This document shows, piece after piece, positions 1 through 8,533 of a stretch of DNA of 64,000 nt (its first letter is position 1; each line of letters begins with the position of its first letter). Location: contig NZ_JAMZCU010000004.1 in NCBI RefSeq assembly GCF_024273195.1, positions 186,001 to 250,000 of the forward strand, read 5' to 3'. The notes beneath the pieces were generated by a model. The model had not been told where the DNA came from and did not search any database. It was given only the letters and a program-made list of their open reading frames with translations. Both the position numbers and the translations under genes were made by a program. This stretch comes from Devosia ureilytica. GTDB taxonomy: Bacteria; Pseudomonadota; Alphaproteobacteria; Rhizobiales; Devosiaceae.

Positions 1-1794
1 TGGGCCTACAACACCCGCATGCTCGAGGGCAAACAATACCCCCAGATCGTGCGCACGCCCCGCAATGGTGGCGCCGAGACGGTGCTGCTCGATTGTAATA
101 TCGAAGCCGGGGACGGCTATTTTGGCTTTGCTGGCGCCAGCCATGACCCATCGCACAAAACACTCGCCTGGGCCGCCGACCGCGCGGGCTCGGAATATTA
201 CGACATCGTGCTGCGCGATCTCGAAACCGGCAAGGATAGCGCCGAGGTCATCAAGGACACCGCTGGCTCCTATGTCTGGTCCAATGACAGCGCCGCTCTC
301 TATTACACCGAATACGACGACAACCACCGGCCCTACCGCATTCGCCGTCACGATCTGGGCACCGACCAGTCCGCCGATCCGATCATCTACGAGGAAAAAG
401 ACCCCGGCTTCTTCGTTGGCGTCGGCAAGACGCTCTCGGACAAGTTCATCATCATCGACGCCCATGACCATCAGACCAGCGAAGTCTGGCTGATTGATGC
501 AGAAATGGGCGGCGAACCGCGCCTCGTTGCCCCTCGCGTTACCGACCGCGAATACGAGATCGATGAGCGCGACGGTGTCCTCTATATCCGCACCAATGCC
601 GATGGCGCCGAGGACTACAAGATCGTCACCGTTGCGGCTGACGCGCCCGACGCTGCTAATTGGGTCGATCTTGTCCCGCATCGCGACGGCGTGTTGATCC
701 TCGATGTGTCGCTGCTCAAGAACCACATGTTGCGCCTGGAACGCGAAGACGGCCTGCCGCGCATCGTTGCCCGCGACCTGCGCACCGGCAAGGAAGAGAC
801 CGTCAATTTTGCTGAGGAGGCTTATTCGCTGGGCATGTCCACCGGCTACGAATTCGATACCTCCGTATTCCGGCTCAGCTATTCTTCTCCGACGACACCG
901 CAGCAGTTGTTCGACATGGACCTCGAAACCGGCGCGCGCACCCTGCTCAAGACCCAGGAAGTCCCTTCGGGTCACGACCCCGCCGACTACGAAACCCGTC
1001 GCCTCTTTGCCACCGCCGCCGATGGTGAGCAGGTGCCGGTGACCCTGCTTTATCGCAAGGGCACACAGCTTGACGGGTCCAACCCCACCCTACTTTACGG
1101 CTATGGCGCCTATGGCATGTCGATGCCCGCCGCCTTTTCGGTCTCCGTGCTCTCGCTGGTTGACCGCGGCTTTGTCTATGCCATTGCCCATATTCGGGGT
1201 GGCATGGAAAAGGGCTATCGCTGGTACAAGCAGGGCCGCCGCGAGCATAAAGCCAACACCTTCACCGATTTTATCGCTGCGGCCGAGATGCTGATCGCCC
1301 AGGGCTACACAACCAAAGGCCGGATTGTCGCCCATGGTGGTTCGGCCGGTGGCATGCTGATGGGCGCCATCGCCAATCTGCAGCCCGATCTCTGGGGCGG
1401 TGTCATCGCGCAGGTGCCCTTTGTCGACGTGCTCAACACCATGCTCGACGACACGCTGCCGCTCACCCCGCCGGAATGGCCCGAATGGGGCAATCCCATC
1501 ACCTCGCTGGATGACTACAACCGCATCGCCGCTTACGCGCCCTATGAGGCGGTGACGGCACAGGCCTACCCGCCGATCTTCGCGCTGGCCGGCCTGACCG
1601 ATCCGCGCGTCACCTATTGGGAACCGGCCAAGTGGGTGGCAAAGCTTCGGGCAACCAAGAGCGGCGACGCGCCATTGTACCTCAAGACCAATATGGGTGC
1701 TGGTCACGGCGGGGCGTCCGGTCGCTTTGATCGCCTCAAGGAAACTGCCCAGTGCTATGCCTTTGCAATAAAGTCAGCAGGATTGGACGGTTAG
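1..1794 (+). CDS. ptrB: Oligopeptidase B (S9A serine peptidase), 5' end missing
   Basis: This encodes a cytosolic serine peptidase of the prolyl oligopeptidase family that cuts short peptides after basic residues. The frame is open from base 1 (W-A-Y-N-T-R before the first Met at 19), so the start lies outside the window. About 597 codons are present against a usual 680-700. The N-terminal part is the beta-propeller and the C-terminal part the alpha/beta hydrolase. The nucleophile serine is in GGSAGGMLMG (codon at 1342), followed by QVPFVDV and TMLDDTLPLT. The acid is probably the Asp of GLTDPRVTYWEPAKW, and the His is in GAGHGG near the C terminus. The GGSAGG to PFVDV block is diagnostic for oligopeptidase B rather than prolyl endopeptidase. 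No partner gene is visible. Confidence 0.93.
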   Translation, partial: WAYNTRMLEGKQYPQIVRTPRNGGAETVLLDCNIEAGDGYFGFAGASHDPSHKTLAWAADRAGSEYYDIVLRDLETGKDSAEVIKDTAGSYVWSNDSAALYYTEYDDNHRPYRIRRHDLGTDQSADPIIYEEKDPGFFVGVGKTLSDKFIIIDAHDHQTSEVWLIDAEMGGEPRLVAPRVTDREYEIDERDGVLYIRTNADGAEDYKIVTVAADAPDAANWVDLVPHRDGVLILDVSLLKNHMLRLEREDGLPRIVARDLRTGKEETVNFAEEAYSLGMSTGYEFDTSVFRLSYSSPTTPQQLFDMDLETGARTLLKTQEVPSGHDPADYETRRLFATAADGEQVPVTLLYRKGTQLDGSNPTLLYGYGAYGMSMPAAFSVSVLSLVDRGFVYAIAHIRGGMEKGYRWYKQGRREHKANTFTDFIAAAEMLIAQGYTTKGRIVAHGGSAGGMLMGAIANLQPDLWGGVIAQVPFVDVLNTMLDDTLPLTPPEWPEWGNPITSLDDYNRIAAYAPYEAVTAQAYPPIFALAGLTDPRVTYWEPAKWVAKLRATKSGDAPLYLKTNMGAGHGGASGRFDRLKETAQCYAFAIKSAGLDG

Positions 1795-1894
1795 TTTCTC
1801 CGGCGTCATTGTTGCGCCAAGCCAATCTGCCTATACCTTCTCACCAGTTCCGGTTTTGACGACGCGTCAAACTATTCCAGAAACGGAGGCTACC

Positions 1895-2503
1895 ATGACC
1901 ACGAAATTCACTCTGCCGCCCCTGCCCTACGCCTATGATGCGCTTGGTCCCTACATGTCCGCTGAAACGCTTGAGTTTCATCATGACAAGCATCACCAGG
2001 CCTATGTGACCAATGGCGAAAAGCTGCTGGAAGGTTCGGGCCTCGAGATTCTGCCGCTTGAAGACATCGTCAAGGAAAGCTTTGGCAAGAACGCTGGCCT
2101 CTTCAACAATGCCGGCCAGCACTACAACCACGTTCACTTCTGGAACTGGATGAAGCCCAATGGCGGCGGCAACAAGCTGCCGGGCAAGCTGCAGGCAGCC
2201 GTTGATTCCGATCTCGGCGGCTACGACAAGCTGCGCGCTGATTTCATCGCCGCCGGCACCACACAGTTCGGCTCCGGCTGGGCGTGGATTTCGGTCAAGG
2301 ACGGCAAGCTCGAAGTCTCCAAGACCGCCAATGGCGAATCGCCGCTGGTCCATGGCGGCAAGCCGATCCTGGGCGTCGACGTCTGGGAGCACTCCTATTA
2401 CATCGACTACCGCAATGCCCGTCCGAAATATCTCGAAGCCTGGTTCGATAACCTGGTGAACTGGGAACACGTGGAAAAGATGTTCGAAGAAGCCACCGCC
2501 TGA
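1895..2503 (+). CDS. sodB: Superoxide dismutase, Fe type
   Basis: This 202-residue cytosolic enzyme dismutates superoxide to oxygen and hydrogen peroxide. The metal ligands are visible: His29 (LEFHHDKHH), the His of NAGQHYNH, and Asp and His of DVWEHSYYIDY. The Gln in NAGQHYNH sits where FeSODs carry their second-sphere Gln, whereas MnSODs have Gly there, so the Fe type is preferred; cambialistic use cannot be excluded. The start at 1895 follows an ACGGAGG ribosome site. A possible in-frame start at 1856 has no such site. The gene is monocistronic and ends in a hairpin shared with the convergent YbaN-family gene. Confidence 0.93.
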   Translation: MTTKFTLPPLPYAYDALGPYMSAETLEFHHDKHHQAYVTNGEKLLEGSGLEILPLEDIVKESFGKNAGLFNNAGQHYNHVHFWNWMKPNGGGNKLPGKLQAAVDSDLGGYDKLRADFIAAGTTQFGSGWAWISVKDGKLEVSKTANGESPLVHGGKPILGVDVWEHSYYIDYRNARPKYLEAWFDNLVNWEHVEKMFEEATA

Positions 2504-2530
2504 TTTTCAGCGTCGCTTCGCATGATCAGC

Positions 2531-2556
2531 GGCGGGAGCAATCCCGCCGTTTTTTA
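2531..2556. terminator. Hairpin terminator between sodB and the DUF454 gene
   Basis: The stem GGCGGGA/TCCCGCC with a four-base loop is followed by GTTTTTT on the plus strand. It terminates sodB. The convergent gene ends inside its T-tract, at 2554. Confidence 0.8.
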
Positions 2557-2955
2557 TTCCGCCTTGGCGCTGCTCGGGCGCGACAGGATATAGCCGGCGC
2601 TACCGCCAAGAAGCGCCGCACCTGCCAGCCATAGCCAGTATCCCGGCCGCGCACCGATCCAGAAGAAGACGACCCCGATGGCAATGCCGACGCAGGCCAG
2701 CACTTTGGCCCGTCGTGGTATCGCGCCATTCTCCCGCCACGCCCTGAGAACCGGCCCAAACCTTGGATGCTCGACCAGCCACGCCTCCAGTCGCGGAGAC
2801 GAGCGGGCAAACAACCCTGCGGCAAGAATCAGCAGGGGCGTCGTCGGCAACAGCGGCAGAAAGGCGCCGATGACGCCCAGCGCCACCGCGGCAAAGCCAA
2901 GGATCAGATAAAGGGGTCGCAAGGTCCGGCTCACGTCAGGTCGTTTCGTCGGCAA
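2554..2955 (-). CDS. YbaN/DUF454 family inner-membrane protein
   Basis: This is a 133-residue membrane protein of the DUF454 (YbaN) family, whose function is not established. The family hallmark GVIGAFLPLLPTTPLLILAA is present around residues 23-43. It is followed by the amphipathic segment FARSSPRLEAWLVEHPRFG and two further hydrophobic helices, VLACVGIAIGVVFFWIG and YWLWLAGAALLGG. The neighbouring genes suggest no pathway. Confidence 0.85.
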   Translation of the reverse strand: MPTKRPDVSRTLRPLYLILGFAAVALGVIGAFLPLLPTTPLLILAAGLFARSSPRLEAWLVEHPRFGPVLRAWRENGAIPRRAKVLACVGIAIGVVFFWIGARPGYWLWLAGAALLGGSAGYILSRPSSAKAE

Positions 2956-3127
2956 TCAATCAGGCGCGCACATTTCGCGCAACCGGCGGTGTGCCGCAGC
3001 CAGACTGGCCCGTCACACCCCTTGGCCAATTTACTGTCTTTTCGATCTCTCTTGAGAACCGGAACCACGCTCTTCATTCCCCCGTTGAGGCGTGTTAACG
3101 AAGCTTTAACGATAAGAAGGGGGACCC

Positions 3128-3679
3128 GTGTCCACACCTGGCAAGACCATCGCCATACTGGCCGCGAATCCGGCCCTCAGCGCCGTTTTGACCATGGTTC
3201 TGGCTGGCGACTCGCGCCTGCGTGTTCGCCCTTTTGATACCGAAGCCGAACTCTTCGCCTATATGCGCATCGCGCCGCTCGACATGCTGGTGGTGGATTT
3301 CGACCGCGAAGGCCGCCCGGCTTACGAAATGGTCGAGGCCATCCGCCTCGACCCCACATTTGTCTCGCGCGAACTGCCGGTCATTGCACTGACCCGCGCC
3401 ATCACCCCGCCGATGCGACAGCAGGCGATCAGCGCCGGCATTGACGAGGTGGTCGTCAAGCCGATGTCCCCGCGTCATCTGTTGCAAAGGGTCCAGGCCC
3501 GCCTGCTCAATCGCAGCGTTATCGGCGCATTGGGCCTTGGTTATCGCGGCCCCGAACGCCGCGACCGGATCAAGTCCCGCAACCCTGAACCGCATCAGGG
3601 CCGCCGCTATTCCGACAATGTGGTGCCTTTGTTCCCTGACCGCCGCGCGGCAGGTCCCGACCTGGGACCGCTCGTCTAG
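3128..3679 (+). CDS. Stand-alone receiver-domain protein (CheY-like)
   Basis: This 183-residue protein has one response-regulator receiver fold over residues 5-125 and no recognisable output domain. The likely phospho-acceptor is an Asp in MLVVDFDREGRP, and the conserved Lys is in VVVKPMSPRHLLQRV. The roughly 55-residue tail is basic and low in complexity (RGPERRDRIKSRN, GRRYSDNVVPLFPDRR). GTG is used as start at 3128, 6-8 bases after GAAGGGGGA. No histidine kinase is nearby. Proteins of this shape occur widely in Hyphomicrobiales, but I know of no assigned function. Confidence 0.75.
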   Translation: MSTPGKTIAILAANPALSAVLTMVLAGDSRLRVRPFDTEAELFAYMRIAPLDMLVVDFDREGRPAYEMVEAIRLDPTFVSRELPVIALTRAITPPMRQQAISAGIDEVVVKPMSPRHLLQRVQARLLNRSVIGALGLGYRGPERRDRIKSRNPEPHQGRRYSDNVVPLFPDRRAAGPDLGPLV

Positions 3680-3682
3680 CCG

Positions 3683-4234
3683 CTAGCGCCGCTGCTCGCT
3701 CACCCACGCAACCTTGCTCCACAGGTCTTCGACCGTGTCGGCAAACTGGATGTTGCGGTCGTGATTGGCCACTGACGCCGACAGTACATCAGCAGCGAAA
3801 CCCCTTACGACTTCAAAAGCACGATGCCGGTTGAGCATGACCACAGGTCGTGTATTGCCCGACGCCCAGGCGCCGAACAGCGATGACACGGAGGCCAGCG
3901 AGCCGGGCAGCGCCACAAAGGCGACGCTGGCATTGGCCAAGTAGGCCAGCCGTTCGGCCTGGTCTGGCAATATGGTGATCGGCACGTCCTTGAGGGCTTG
4001 CGGCAGCACGATGCTGGCGTCGGCCACCACCTCCACCACGCCCCCGGCGGTGCGCGCCGCCGTAATCAATGGAACCGGGATGATCCCCTGCTCGGCCAGG
4101 CACAGCATGCGCGCGCCCTTGCGGGCAAAGACCCGCCCGACTTCGCCCATCAGGCTGGCGCGTTCGGGGTCGCCCGGCCCTTTGTCCGAGGCGAAAATGG
4201 CGACGGCTATTCCCGCTTGCATGGAACTGGCCAT
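3683..4234 (-). CDS. SLOG-like Rossmann-fold protein of unknown function
   Basis: This 183-residue protein resembles the SLOG/LOG-type Rossmann fold: an N-terminal strand (GIAVAIFASDKGPGDPERA), an ARKGARMLCLAEQG segment, and VAFVALPGSLASVSSLFGAW at the position where LOG phosphoribohydrolases carry PGGxGTxxE. The canonical glycines and glutamate are not preserved, so cytokinin-type hydrolase activity is doubtful and a nucleotide-binding role is more likely. It starts one base after the stop of the upstream HerA-like ATPase gene on the same strand, so the two are probably co-translated. Confidence 0.45.
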   Translation of the reverse strand: MASSMQAGIAVAIFASDKGPGDPERASLMGEVGRVFARKGARMLCLAEQGIIPVPLITAARTAGGVVEVVADASIVLPQALKDVPITILPDQAERLAYLANASVAFVALPGSLASVSSLFGAWASGNTRPVVMLNRHRAFEVVRGFAADVLSASVANHDRNIQFADTVEDLWSKVAWVSEQRR

Positions 4235-4235
4235 A

Positions 4236-5744
4236 TCAGCGACGCCCCTTCAGGCCACCCAGGATACCGCGCACCAGCTCACGCCCCAGCCTATTGGCCA
4301 CCGTCCGGGCAAATGAACTCATTGCGGCTTCCGTTGGCGATTGCCGCGTGCTGCGCCGTGGCGCTGCCGCCTTTTCGGCACGAGCTCGCTCCTTGGCCAA
4401 TTGCTCGGCCTCTTCGCGCCGCTGTTCCTCATAGTTCGCCCGCTGGTCCGCAAGCTGCTTTTCGCGGGCGCGCTTGTGCAGCACCTCAAAGGCGGACTCA
4501 CGGTCCAGCACCACATCGTAAAGCCCTGAGACCGGCGAATTGGCGAGGCTCGCATCGCGCTCCGCCGGCGAGATCGGCCCCACCTGCGCGGAAGGCGGAC
4601 GAATGAACGTGCGCCCGACCATGGAGGGCACGCCCTTGTCCTCCAGCACCGACACCAGCGCCTCGCCGATGCCGAGCTGGGTGATCGCATCCTCGGTCGA
4701 GAATGCCGGATTGGGCCGGAAGGTCTCGGCGGCAACGCGCACGGCCTTTTGCTCGCGCGGCGTATAGGCACGCAGCGCATGCTGCACCCGGTTAGCGAGC
4801 TGGGCGAGCACGCTTTCAGGAATGTCTACCGGGTTCTGGGTCACGAAATAGACGCCCACGCCCTTGGAGCGGATCAGCTTGACCACCTGCTCCACCTTGT
4901 CGATCAGCGCCTTGGGCGCATCGTCGAACAGCAGGTGTGCCTCATCAAAGAAGAATACGAGTTTGGGCTTGTCTGGATCTCCCACCTCGGGCAATTCCTC
5001 GAACAGCTCAGAGAGCAGCCAGAGCAGGAAAGTCGCATAGAGCCGCGGCGCCTGCATCAGCTGATCGGCGGCAAGGATCGAGACAACGCCACGCCCATCG
5101 GCATCGGTGCGCATCAGGTCGGCGATGGAGAGCGCCCTCTCCCCGAAGAAATTATCGGCACCCTGCTGCTCCAACACCAGCAGCGTGCGCTGGATGGCGC
5201 CAATGGACGCCGTCGTAACATTGCCATAGCGGGCCGAAATCTCCTTGGCGCGCTCCTGGATTTCGACCAGCAATGCCCGCAGGTCCTTGAGGTCGAGCAG
5301 CAGCAGTCCTTCTTCGTCGGCCACCTTGAAGGCAATGTTGAGCACGCCTTCCTGGGTGTCATTGAGATCGAGAATACGACTCAACAGCACCGGCCCCATT
5401 TCAGAAATGGTGGCCCGGACCGGATGCCCCTGCGTGCCGAAGAGGTCCCAGAAAATCACCGGATAGACGTCGTCGATGAAATCGGTAAAGCCGATGTCCT
5501 CGGCCCGCTTGGTCTGCCACCCCTGCGCCTGTCCCAGCCGGGAAACGCCCGACAGGTCGCCTTTGATGTCAGCGGCGAATACCGGCACCCCGGCCGCCGA
5601 AAAGCCCTCGGCCAGCACCTGCAGGCTTACGGTCTTGCCGGTCCCGGTTGCCCCGGTAATCAAACCATGGCGATTGGCATATTTGAGGTTGAGATATTCT
5701 GGTCGGTCGCTCACGCCCAAAAAAATCTTGCCGTCCACGAGCAT
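4236..5744 (-). CDS. HerA/YjgR-type ATPase (DUF853)
   Basis: This 502-residue ATPase belongs to the DUF853/YjgR branch of the HerA-FtsK superfamily. Walker A is GATGTGKTV near residues 31-39, and Walker B is [12 protein letters not shown] in mid-protein. The sensor-like region [15 protein letters not shown] and the [11 protein letters not shown] arginine segment match the family. The C-terminal 80 residues are rich in Glu, Arg and Ala ([22 protein letters not shown]) and are probably coiled coil. A role in DNA processing is suggested by the superfamily but unproven for YjgR proteins. The gene leads a two-gene unit with the SLOG-like protein. Confidence 0.85.
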   Translation of the reverse strand: MLVDGKIFLGVSDRPEYLNLKYANRHGLITGATGTGKTVSLQVLAEGFSAAGVPVFAADIKGDLSGVSRLGQAQGWQTKRAEDIGFTDFIDDVYPVIFWDLFGTQGHPVRATISEMGPVLLSRILDLNDTQEGVLNIAFKVADEEGLLLLDLKDLRALLVEIQERAKEISARYGNVTTASIGAIQRTLLVLEQQGADNFFGERALSIADLMRTDADGRGVVSILAADQLMQAPRLYATFLLWLLSELFEELPEVGDPDKPKLVFFFDEAHLLFDDAPKALIDKVEQVVKLIRSKGVGVYFVTQNPVDIPESVLAQLANRVQHALRAYTPREQKAVRVAAETFRPNPAFSTEDAITQLGIGEALVSVLEDKGVPSMVGRTFIRPPSAQVGPISPAERDASLANSPVSGLYDVVLDRESAFEVLHKRAREKQLADQRANYEEQRREEAEQLAKERARAEKAAAPRRSTRQSPTEAAMSSFARTVANRLGRELVRGILGGLKGRR

Positions 5745-5940
5745 GCCGCATCACCTATCGCCAAAAAATCTGGCCCTTTATAGCCGTGCGTCGGCGCAAG
5801 GAACAAGCAGAGTGGGCGATGTACATATCGCCTCGATCAGGATTTGCCTTTAAAACCAGCATTTCCCGCAGGTCTTGTGGGAATACACTCAAACATTTGG
5901 ACTGCCCCTTCCGCCGCGTATAGCGCCCGCTCCGCCTGCT

Positions 5941-5990
5941 TGCCATTTGGCATTTCTTGCATTATTTTATGCCAAAAGGAGAATTGCCAT
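5941..5990 (+). promoter_or_regulatory. Candidate autoregulatory operator of the RES-Xre module
   Basis: Just upstream of the antitoxin start lies the palindrome TGCCA-tt-TGGCA (5941-5952). An overlapping wider inverted repeat, TTTGGCAT (5946-5953) and ATGCCAAA (5969-5976), spans the AT-rich putative promoter. A further TGCCA abuts the start codon. Repeated half-sites fit autoregulation by the HTH antitoxin, but the role is inferred. Confidence 0.5.
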
Positions 5991-6396
5991 GCTGGTAGAA
6001 GTCCCGCGCACACAATCGGCGCCGGAACTGGCCCGCATCACCGATGCCGAGGCCCATGCCATGGTGCGGGCCGTGCTTCGCCTGTTCGAACACTGGCAGG
6101 TGTCGGACAATCAGGCCCGCGATATTCTCGGCGGCCTTGCCGCCCGTACTTATGCCCGCTGGAAAGCGGGCGAAGTGGGCCGCATTGATCGCGATCTGGC
6201 GACGCGGCTCTCGCTGCTCATGGGCATCCACAAGGGGCTGCGATACCTGTTTTCCGACGCTGAGCGTGGCTACGCCTGGGTGAAGAAGCCCAATGCGATC
6301 TTTGCCGGTCAAACGCCGGTCGATATCATGGCGGCAGGCGACATCTTTTCCCTCGCCCGCGTGCGCTCATGGCTCGACGCCGAGCGGGGCGGCTGA
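5989..6396 (+). CDS. Xre/MbcA/ParS-type antitoxin (DUF2384)
   Basis: This 135-residue antitoxin of a RES-Xre pair has an N-terminal Xre-like helical DNA-binding part (ARILGGLAARTYARWKAGEVG-like region, about residues 35-65). The C-terminal toxin-binding domain runs from GIHKGLRYLFSDAERGYAWVKKPNAIFAGQTPVDIM to VRSWLDAERGG. The Pro-Asn...F.G.P...M signature is typical of DUF2384. The start at 5989 follows AAAAGGAGAA. The frame extends upstream without a better ribosome site. The stop overlaps the toxin start by one base (TGATG), so translation is coupled. It should neutralise the toxin and repress the operon. Confidence 0.85.
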   Translation: MLVEVPRTQSAPELARITDAEAHAMVRAVLRLFEHWQVSDNQARDILGGLAARTYARWKAGEVGRIDRDLATRLSLLMGIHKGLRYLFSDAERGYAWVKKPNAIFAGQTPVDIMAAGDIFSLARVRSWLDAERGG

Positions 6397-7088
6397 TGCG
6401 CGAATTGCCGGGGCTGGCCCGTATCGTCTGGCCTAAGGCGTACCGGCTCATCCGCTCCATCTATCCGCCCATCGATCTTTTTGAGGACATTGCCGATCCC
6501 AGCGATTGGGAAGCTCTCGCCTCGGCGGAATCCAAGACCAATCCGCGAGTCTGGGAACATCTCGGGCGACTTGACCTCATTCCGCCGGATCGTCGTGTTA
6601 GCGGGCCCGGCGCCAGCCTTCTCATGGCCCCCTTCGTTCATGTCAGCCATGATCGCCCAGGCCGTTTCACTGATGGCAGCTACGGCGTCTTCAGCCTGGG
6701 CGACCGCGAGGAAGTGTCGATCCGCGAGGTTGCCCACCATCATGCACGGGTCATGCGTGCCTCCAGCGAGCCACCGGGCTGGACGTCACAATTTCGCATG
6801 CTGGTCACCAGTCTCGATATCAACCTGCATGATGCGCGACCCCTGCGGGATTGCCATCGCCCCGATGACTATGCGCCACCACAGGCGCTGGCCCGGCAGC
6901 TTCGTAGTGCGGGCAGCAATGGCGTCGTTTATTCCAGCGTGCGTTGCCCCGGCGGAGACTGCGCGGGGCTGTTCTGGCCCGACCTCATGCCGGCCCCGGT
7001 TCAGGCTGACCACTACGACTTCCATTGGGACGGGACGCGGGTCGACCGCATCCGCAATTGCAGCAGCCAGGCGATCTTCGCGCTCTAA
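6396..7088 (+). CDS. RES-domain toxin (NAD+-degrading family)
   Basis: This 230-residue RES-domain protein belongs to a family whose characterised members deplete cellular NAD+ by phosphorolysis or hydrolysis. Candidate conserved residues are the Arg of YRLIRSIYPP, the Glu in SIREVAHHHARV and the Ser of GVVYSSVRCPGG, matching the Arg-Glu-Ser pattern that names the family. Its length is typical. The start at 6396 overlaps the antitoxin stop. An in-frame start at 6369 would overlap more deeply and has no ribosome site. It is convergent with, and overlaps by four bases, the asparaginase gene. Confidence 0.85.
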   Translation: MRELPGLARIVWPKAYRLIRSIYPPIDLFEDIADPSDWEALASAESKTNPRVWEHLGRLDLIPPDRRVSGPGASLLMAPFVHVSHDRPGRFTDGSYGVFSLGDREEVSIREVAHHHARVMRASSEPPGWTSQFRMLVTSLDINLHDARPLRDCHRPDDYAPPQALARQLRSAGSNGVVYSSVRCPGGDCAGLFWPDLMPAPVQADHYDFHWDGTRVDRIRNCSSQAIFAL

Positions 7089-8086
7089 AAAGCGACCGCC
7101 CGCATCTCGCCCACGATTGCTCCCCGCACATTCCTGGTTGGCTGGTGGGCGAATTGTTCCAGCACTTCCTGCTGGGCCGCGTCCGGTTCTGCATATTTGA
7201 GCAGTAGTCCCGCCACCATTGCGTGGCTGGCGGCCATGTTGCCGTCGTCGCATTTGAGGGCGTAGCCCCAGCCCTTGTCACGGATGGCGCCGCATTGCAC
7301 CCCTTCGGCCCCGCCCTTCTGCATGAGACGCCCTTTGAAGGCTTGCATCACCAAAGTGTCGAGATGCCCCGTCCCCGCCACCAGATGCGGGTGACTGGTC
7401 GCGGCGTCGAACAGTTTCTGCGCTCCGGCAGCGTGTCCGGCATCCAGGCCCTTGCCTGTGGCCATGCGTGCAAAGCCCAGCGCCCAGGCGCGCAAAGGCG
7501 CCGCCCAGGTGGGGATCGAGCAGCCGTCCGTGCCGCAGCGATCTTCTGTCAGGTCCTCGCCGATCACATATTCCACCGCAGCCCGCACGGCCTTTTGCAC
7601 GTCGTGCTCGCGCTCGACATAGCCCTGAGTCGGCACACCCATGGCCAGGGCCACGCTCAACATGCCCGAATGCTTGCCAGAGCAATTGTTGTGCAGGGCG
7701 CTCGGGGCCGTGCCAGCCGCCCGCAGCGCCGCACGTGCCTTGCCATTGGTCGGCATATGGGCGCCGCATTCCAGATCGGCGACCGACAGGCCCATGCGTT
7801 CGAGGAAATGGGCAACACTGCCAACATGTTCATCCTCACCGTGATGGGAGGCACAGGCCAGCGCCAGCTCCTCGGCACTGTGATGAAACCGATCGACCGC
7901 GTGCCGGTCAAAAATCGCCAGCGCCTGCATCGACTTGATCGCCGAGCGCGGAAAAATGGGACGCGCCACGTCGCCACCCGAGGCGATAACCCCGCCATCG
8001 GCATCGACAATAATGAAGGCCCCGCGGTGGCGGTTTTCCACCCAGTTGCCACGCACGGCTTCAGCGAGAATGGGGTTGGCGTCCAT
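7085..8086 (-). CDS. Class 3 (rhizobial-type) L-asparaginase
   Basis: This 333-residue enzyme of the asparaginase II family hydrolyses L-asparagine to aspartate and ammonia. With the ATG at 8086 the numbering matches the Rhizobium etli enzyme ReAV exactly: Ser48 and Lys51 in RSAIKSM, Ser80, Cys135 and Lys138 in CSGKHSG, and Cys189 in CGTDGCSIP. In ReAV, Cys135, Lys138 and Cys189 bind zinc and the two Ser-Lys pairs form the active site. This numbering supports 8086 over an in-frame GTG at 8134. There is no clear ribosome site, and a terminator hairpin lies immediately upstream. It is a nitrogen-scavenging enzyme near a nitrogen island, but not in an operon with it. Confidence 0.92.
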   Translation of the reverse strand: MDANPILAEAVRGNWVENRHRGAFIIVDADGGVIASGGDVARPIFPRSAIKSMQALAIFDRHAVDRFHHSAEELALACASHHGEDEHVGSVAHFLERMGLSVADLECGAHMPTNGKARAALRAAGTAPSALHNNCSGKHSGMLSVALAMGVPTQGYVEREHDVQKAVRAAVEYVIGEDLTEDRCGTDGCSIPTWAAPLRAWALGFARMATGKGLDAGHAAGAQKLFDAATSHPHLVAGTGHLDTLVMQAFKGRLMQKGGAEGVQCGAIRDKGWGYALKCDDGNMAASHAMVAGLLLKYAEPDAAQQEVLEQFAHQPTRNVRGAIVGEMRAVAF

Positions 8087-8089
8087 GCG

Positions 8090-8139
8090 AAAAAAACTCC
8101 GGGCTTTGCTGTCTACCACGAACAGCAAGAGCACCGGAG
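8090..8139 (-). terminator. Intrinsic terminator after the SH3 gene, abutting the asparaginase start
   Basis: On the minus strand the arms CTCCGG (8139-8134) and CCGGAG (8102-8097) enclose a second stem, TGCTGT/ACAGCA. The hairpin is followed by TTTTTT at 8096-8091. The T-tract ends only a few bases before the asparaginase ATG at 8086. Confidence 0.75.
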
Positions 8140-8194
8140 AAAGTCAACATGCATGGGAAGGAGGTACGCAGTACTCAGGCAAAAACGACAGGTC

Positions 8195-8533
8195 TCAGAT
8201 GTCCCAGTCGTAAACGGCGGTCAGGAAGCGGGAGTTAACCCAGCCCTTGGTATTTCCACGATCAAACAGGCACCAGTCCGAGCTGTTTTCCACTTCGATG
8301 CAGCGCTCCACCCAAACGTGGACGCCGGGCTCGAAGGCGCCGACCTGCTGGGAGTAGCTGGCGGGCCATTTGCGGACATTGAGCTGATCCCAATGGGCAA
8401 TGCCGGTAACCTGGGCCAGCGTATCCACTTGATATCCCGCGGCCATGGCTGGCTGCACGGCAAAGCCGGCGGCAGCGGTGACGATGAGGCCGCACAGCGT
8501 TGCGACGAGAACTTTTTCCTGGGCCTTGTTCAT
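8195..8533 (-). CDS. Secreted SH3-like domain protein
   Basis: This 112-residue protein has a signal peptide (VLVATLCGLIVTAAAGFAV, cleaved around AMAAG) and a single bacterial SH3 (SH3b) domain from about residue 48 to the end. The domain shows the usual DQLNVRKWPASYSQQVGAF opening and the GNTKGWVNSRFLTAV closing motif. Two cysteines (WVERCIEV and DWCLFD) could form a disulfide in the periplasm. SH3b domains often bind cell wall, but the ligand here is unknown. The gene is monocistronic. Confidence 0.8.
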   Translation of the reverse strand: MNKAQEKVLVATLCGLIVTAAAGFAVQPAMAAGYQVDTLAQVTGIAHWDQLNVRKWPASYSQQVGAFEPGVHVWVERCIEVENSSDWCLFDRGNTKGWVNSRFLTAVYDWDI

